Of a DNA stretch of 64,000 bases, positions 60,170 to 64,000 are shown piece by piece. The notes beneath the pieces were generated by a model. That model did not search any database. It was not told where the DNA came from and saw nothing but the letters and a program-made list of their open reading frames with translations. The DNA is from Rhipidocladum racemiflorum. Taxonomy: Eukaryota > Streptophyta > Magnoliopsida > Poales > Poaceae. Every line of letters begins with the position of its first letter. Position 1 is the stretch's first letter. Made by a program: the position numbers and the translations under genes. The DNA is taken from contig CM070570.1 of the NCBI GenBank assembly GCA_036346355.1, positions 6,394,649-6,458,648 of the forward strand, read 5' to 3'.

Positions 60170-61165
60170 TCGACGTTGATGTCAGATCACCTGTCCTTAT
60201 AGAAGGACAATCTCTCCAACCCGGTGTGTGGAACTCGCCGTCGAGGATACAATCTCGCCAACAATAAAGCCAATGAGTTGTTCTTGAAGTGCTTCAACCT
60301 GGTGCGGCGGGATCACATCTTGCACATCGATGTTGGGTGACAAAGAACGAAATTAATAAATCTTTGAGCATGTAATTAAAGTGTAAGTATTAATTGATAT
60401 GTGCACTCACCTCGTTGTCGCTTATGGGCACATCGCCGTGGGTAATATTTTGCATGTAGTGGCACACATAATAGCCACATAAGTTGTTTCCATCATCTGT
60501 TTTAATACTCGAGTGCTTATTTGAATGATGAATTCATTCTCGAATTGTCCTTGTTGCTTCTTGCGAAACCTTGCGAATGCCCCGTGTGACGCCAAGTTAT
60601 TATGAATAGCAATTATCAGACTTGGAATTAGCAAGGTATTTCAATATAATAAGGAAACAATTGTATATATATTTGCTATAAACCTGTTTAGGACATCAAT
60701 GATATACTGATATTGTTCCACCGGTCCCCTTTTTGAGTCTTGAACAATGATCTTGCTACTATCAAGCTTGATGACCAAAAGGATCCAGTGATACCTGGTC
60801 ATATATTGCGACATATATATAACTAGCTAGCAGTATTATCAATGCCTTGGAAAAGAAAAGTTTATTAATGCGTTATGAGAACACGTAAATATACGTACAT
60901 GAAGTTGAAGGGCAGAAGTATGTATGGTTTGTAGTGTTGTCCCATGAATGCATCTAGAACGTAATCCTCAAGAGCTTTAGCGCTGTATCGAAATACGATC
61001 TCATTGACAATTTCCGGGTCGAGGAAGCCCACGTTGAATATGTTCTGTTTTCTACATCGTTGTATCTCCATTCTACGTAGAAATGTATAAGTTATTAGAG
61101 TTGCACTTCTATGGTACAAGGAAGTAAATGGTAAAGTTATGAGCTTGATACTTACAGGCACCAAA
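60170..61165 (-). pseudogene. Ulp1-like (C48) cysteine protease exons of the CACTA element
   Basis: Three minus-strand blocks can be read as exons. The first ends in ALEDYVLDAFMGQHYKPYILL. The second, about 60800-60685, has YHWILLVIKLDSSKIIVQDS with the expected His-Trp and Asp. The third, about 60610-60420, has NNLCGYYVCHYM with the expected Cys. GT-AG-like junctions are present (for example GTGAGT after ISDNE). The last part, 60380-60180, starts IDVQDVIPPHQVEALQEQL but shows a probable small insertion before an expected DGEFHTPG-like block, so the frame is probably broken. Such C48 domains are a known cargo of plant CACTA elements. Confidence 0.82.
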
Positions 61166-61379
61166 GCTCATGAGAGACACGTTCATAGAGTCGCTATGGT
61201 AGATATTGTATATGTCTTCGAATTCGAGCCATATGGTGTTGTCCCCACGATAGAAATCTTCTTGTCTGACCCAGAGGGGGAACATTTTTCTTTGTTGAGC
61301 AGACTCTATCATGTACCATTCATGAAATTGTCGCATCTTGGTTGGCAGGTTCTTTATCTTATTTGGATCAATTAACTCC

Positions 61380-63658
61380 CGGCCAAGCTTATATTGCCAT
61401 CGACTTACGCCATTGGGAGAACATCGATCCTAGAGCAAAGCCTACGGAAGTGAGTCCCGCCTCCTTCATAAATCTCTCAAGGTTCTCCCGATCTTGCCGC
61501 ACTGATCTTGATCTCTCTTCGCTTTGCCGCCGCCGCGACCCGTTTACTCTTCCGTAGCCTTTATTATTGTATCGTTCATAGTTGGACGGCACAGGAGTGG
61601 CATTGCACGACAGGTCAAGAAGTGTTCCATCACTTTTGGATCAACTTGTACGTTTGGGTCACCGACTTCTTTGGTGCGAAGTGTGCAGCCACTTCTTCGG
61701 TGATTTATCGCGTAATTCTCCTCGTCGGTCCTATCATATGCCCTCTTTGGAGGTTCCTTTACCCTTTTTGACCTACTGGATTGTGCCTTCGTGGGAGCAG
61801 GTGGAGTAGTATGGCTCTTGAGCTTCTTCCTCGGAGGAGATGGTGGAGGTGTCGGTTGTCGTTGTGGAGGAGGCGCCTGCTCGTTGTGGAGGAGGCGTCT
61901 GTTGTTGTTGTGGAGGAGGAGTCGGTTGTCGTTGTGGAGGAGGCGACGCCGAAGGAGGCGGTTGTCGAGGAGGCGTGGGTTGTCGTTGTGGAGGAGACGA
62001 GCTTCCCTGATGGCGGGCTCGGAGATGACACCTCCACGCCATCCGGAAATATGATCAACCTTTTTCGCCAGAGGATGATATTGTGGAGGGCCTGTCCAAG
62101 CTTGGTAACGCTGTCGCCTCCAAAGAATATCGAGTACTAGTTCTTCAAATCCGCCAAAGACCTCCTCCATCGCGACCTTCGAGTAACCCATGGGTATTGT
62201 GTTGCAGTGGAAGGTCTGCCCGATGACACCGGCAATGCCATGCCGTAAGCCACCCCGATGGAGAGGTTGCGGCGCATCGATGTGTAGCTCACATCGGCGG
62301 CGAACCCTTATGTCATCAACGGGATAATGGGCTTGCAAGTCTTCGTCCCCTTGAGGGGCCCGGTGGACGCCAAGAATGCTCCGCCACGCCGACGGCCGAT
62401 CATGGCGTCCGGTGATTGATTGGACTCGCTGATCCCGAAAGGTTACCGAGAGCTACTCAAGACTTGTTGCGCAACTTGTTGCGCCACTAGTTCTCCAATG
62501 CTAGCCTGGTTGCTCTAAGCTCCGTTCCAATTGAGCCATTTTATTTGCTTCTCTTGTTTTGGTTCTCTGGCGGCTCTGCATTTAAAGCGTATCCTTCACG
62601 AAACTGCATTTCCATGGCGTCTTGCCAAAACCTCGTGTCCGGCCCCGGTGCTCAGGGGTTTGGAGGGCATGTGTTAGCTCATCGTTCTCCCTGTCTACCA
62701 CAAAAGAGCTCGACCGAGGCGCTCGACGGCTTGTACAATTCTCGGCCAACATCTTGTACATTTGGTAGCATCACCAAGCGCCATCATCTGCAAGGCTCCC
62801 CGTGACTCCATGAACCAATTGCGCAGCGCTCTTCCCACAAAGCAAGAATCGTGTGACTTCCTTGGCCAATAATTCTTCTTCTTTCTTGTCCCATTTCTGA
62901 CCTTGAGGTAACCACCGGTGCCGAGATGGTGGTGGTACTTCTTCTTACGTGCATTGGTCTTATTCTTCGACTTGCGGCTGGCCTTCACCGACATCTTGTA
63001 CTCCTCGAATGCTTCCGGTGATCGGCGGATAAGGAAATTGGTTGAAGTCAGGTCTTTCTCCCTTCGCACGTACTTTTTGTCGAGAGCCGACTTCCATGAT
63101 CGAAATGAGAGTGCCATCTTCTTCAACGTATAATTCTTGGCCTTGTCTCCAAACCCTTGAGGAAATGTGAAATTTTCCAGAATATCTTGCCAGAGGAGGT
63201 CCTTGGTAGCTTGAGGAACTTCAGCCCATTTCTTGATGCTAATTGGGACGTGATCTCTTACGTGGTAACCACAGCGTTGTTGAGCAGCCCAACTGCTGAA
63301 AGAGGGGCAATCGGCTTCCCATCGTTGTCAATTTCGGTAAACACATGCTTTGTGGACGGCTTCTTGTTAGGTCCCCGATTCTTGGATTGGTTGCTCGATG
63401 TAACAGGCTTTAAATAAACAAACATATATATAACATGTCAGGGTGTATTGTAATAATGAATTGCGATTAATTAACATGCCCACAGGAATTATTTTCTTCT
63501 GACCATACCTCAAAGGTGTTAACGGTGTCCACATTCTCGCCGGAACCAGTGTTACCGGCCACAGCGGCTGCAGGATAACCTTCATAGTCGGCGATGGAGT
63601 CTAACAGGAACTGTTCTTCCTCGTCGAAATTAGGGTCACCACGTGTTGGTTGTGCCAT
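61380..63658 (-). pseudogene. CACTA transposase-associated protein (Transposase_24-like), disrupted
   Basis: The minus-strand start is ATG at 63658 (MAQPTRGDPNFDEEEQFLL), with exon 1 ending at a GTATGG donor at 63509. Next come NRGPNKKPSTKHVFTEIDND, GYHVRDHVPISIKKWAEVPQ, LSFRSWKSALDKKYVRRE and NKTNARKKKYHHHLGTGGY (63410-62900), matching the plant En/Spm protein family. The 61544-62338 open frame adds YSKVAMEEVFGGFEEL and a Pro/Gln-rich segment encoded by a GA/GTT-rich minisatellite (61840-62010), then KRAYDRTDEE. A frame change occurs between LSAVGLLNN and the GYHVRDHVP block at about 63280, so this copy looks defective. Confidence 0.78.
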
Positions 63659-63871
63659 CTATAAATGTTGATATAATGTAAACTTAAATTCGAAAACATC
63701 TATAACAACATATATATATAGGTATACATATACCAACATGAGGAGGAAAGGGGACGTCGGTGAAAGAACTGATCTCACAGGAGTTGTTGTGGAGGTAGGG
63801 GTGGAAATGAGTCAAGTTCACATTTTTTCGGTCATTTTTAAAATTAACATAGTTTAATTTAATATCATTTT

Positions 63872-64000
63872 ATTTTTGGAATTGAGCTAACGAACCGAGC
63901 CGATCTAGCGCAAAATTCAATTTCAATATATATATGGTATTGAGCTAACGAGCCGATCTACCGCAAAATTCAATTTATTTTTGGAATTGAGCTAACGAGC
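63872..64000. repeat. Short direct repeats at the window edge
   Basis: The block GAATTGAGCTAACGA(A/G)C, with 'gccgatctacgcaaaattcaattt' variants, occurs about three times and runs off the window. Its relation to the CACTA element is unclear. Confidence 0.7.

Larger units (their letters stand above)
59514..64000 (-). mobile_element. CACTA (En/Spm) transposon, left end and most of a coding region, continues off window
   Basis: The left terminus CACTACTACAGAACCGG is of the CACTA type. It is followed by dense subterminal repeats and, on the minus strand, by coding blocks in the order expected for plant CACTA elements: a transposase-associated N-terminal protein, a Pro-rich segment and a Ulp1-type protease. 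The other terminus is beyond 64000, so the 3-bp target duplication could not be tested. Confidence 0.88.

Overview
This is a nuclear segment of a grass genome (Poaceae, probably panicoid; the subfamily is an inference). The evidence is intron-rich plant genes with GT-AG splicing, GC-rich first exons, and dense nested grass-type transposons. These include Stowaway and Harbinger-type MITEs, non-autonomous hAT elements, a Tat-lineage Ty3/gypsy element with an antisense gene, a CACTA element, and solo LTRs. No prokaryotic features, CRISPR array or rRNA gene was seen.

Region 1-31.5 kb is a gene island with four housekeeping genes whose exons I could join without a frameshift. They are a phosducin-like protein 3 (206-1861, minus, 3' end off the window), SSRP1 of the FACT histone chaperone (5539-13235, plus, 16 exons, 640 aa), a DUF1664 membrane/coiled-coil protein (15425-22247, plus, 12 exons, 306 aa), and cytosolic glutaminyl-tRNA synthetase (25332-31484, minus, 22 exons, 795 aa). 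Their introns and flanks hold several insertions that can be delimited to the base by target-site duplications (TSDs). These are a 1272-bp hAT element in SSRP1 intron 2, a possible MULE-type MITE in SSRP1 intron 9, a Stowaway and a 5'-truncated LINE in DUF1664 introns, and an 868-bp hAT element ending 14 bp past the GlnRS stop codon. A 676-bp solo LTR and a 164-bp hAT MITE lie between the genes.

Region 31.7-64 kb is almost entirely transposable elements. Two Harbinger-type MITEs abut, sharing one TTA. A MITE with a perfect palindromic end sits in an AT microsatellite and is itself split by a 13.9-kb Ty3/gypsy element (34132-48044, TSD ATACC). That element has gag, protease, RT, two RNase H-like segments and integrase on the plus strand, then about 6 kb carrying an antisense, apparently spliced, gene remnant. 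After more MITE material comes a 4.53-kb solo LTR (51543-56070, TSD ACTCA). The window closes inside a CACTA element (59514 to beyond 64000) whose terminal hairpin repeats and Ulp1-type protease exons are recognisable.

The four genes do not form a pathway; they are ordinary eukaryotic neighbours. I found no clear new biological system. The most interesting material is how precisely the insertions can be dated relative to each other, and how some of them now supply gene parts: a splice-acceptor tract, a 3' flank and an in-frame retainable intron.
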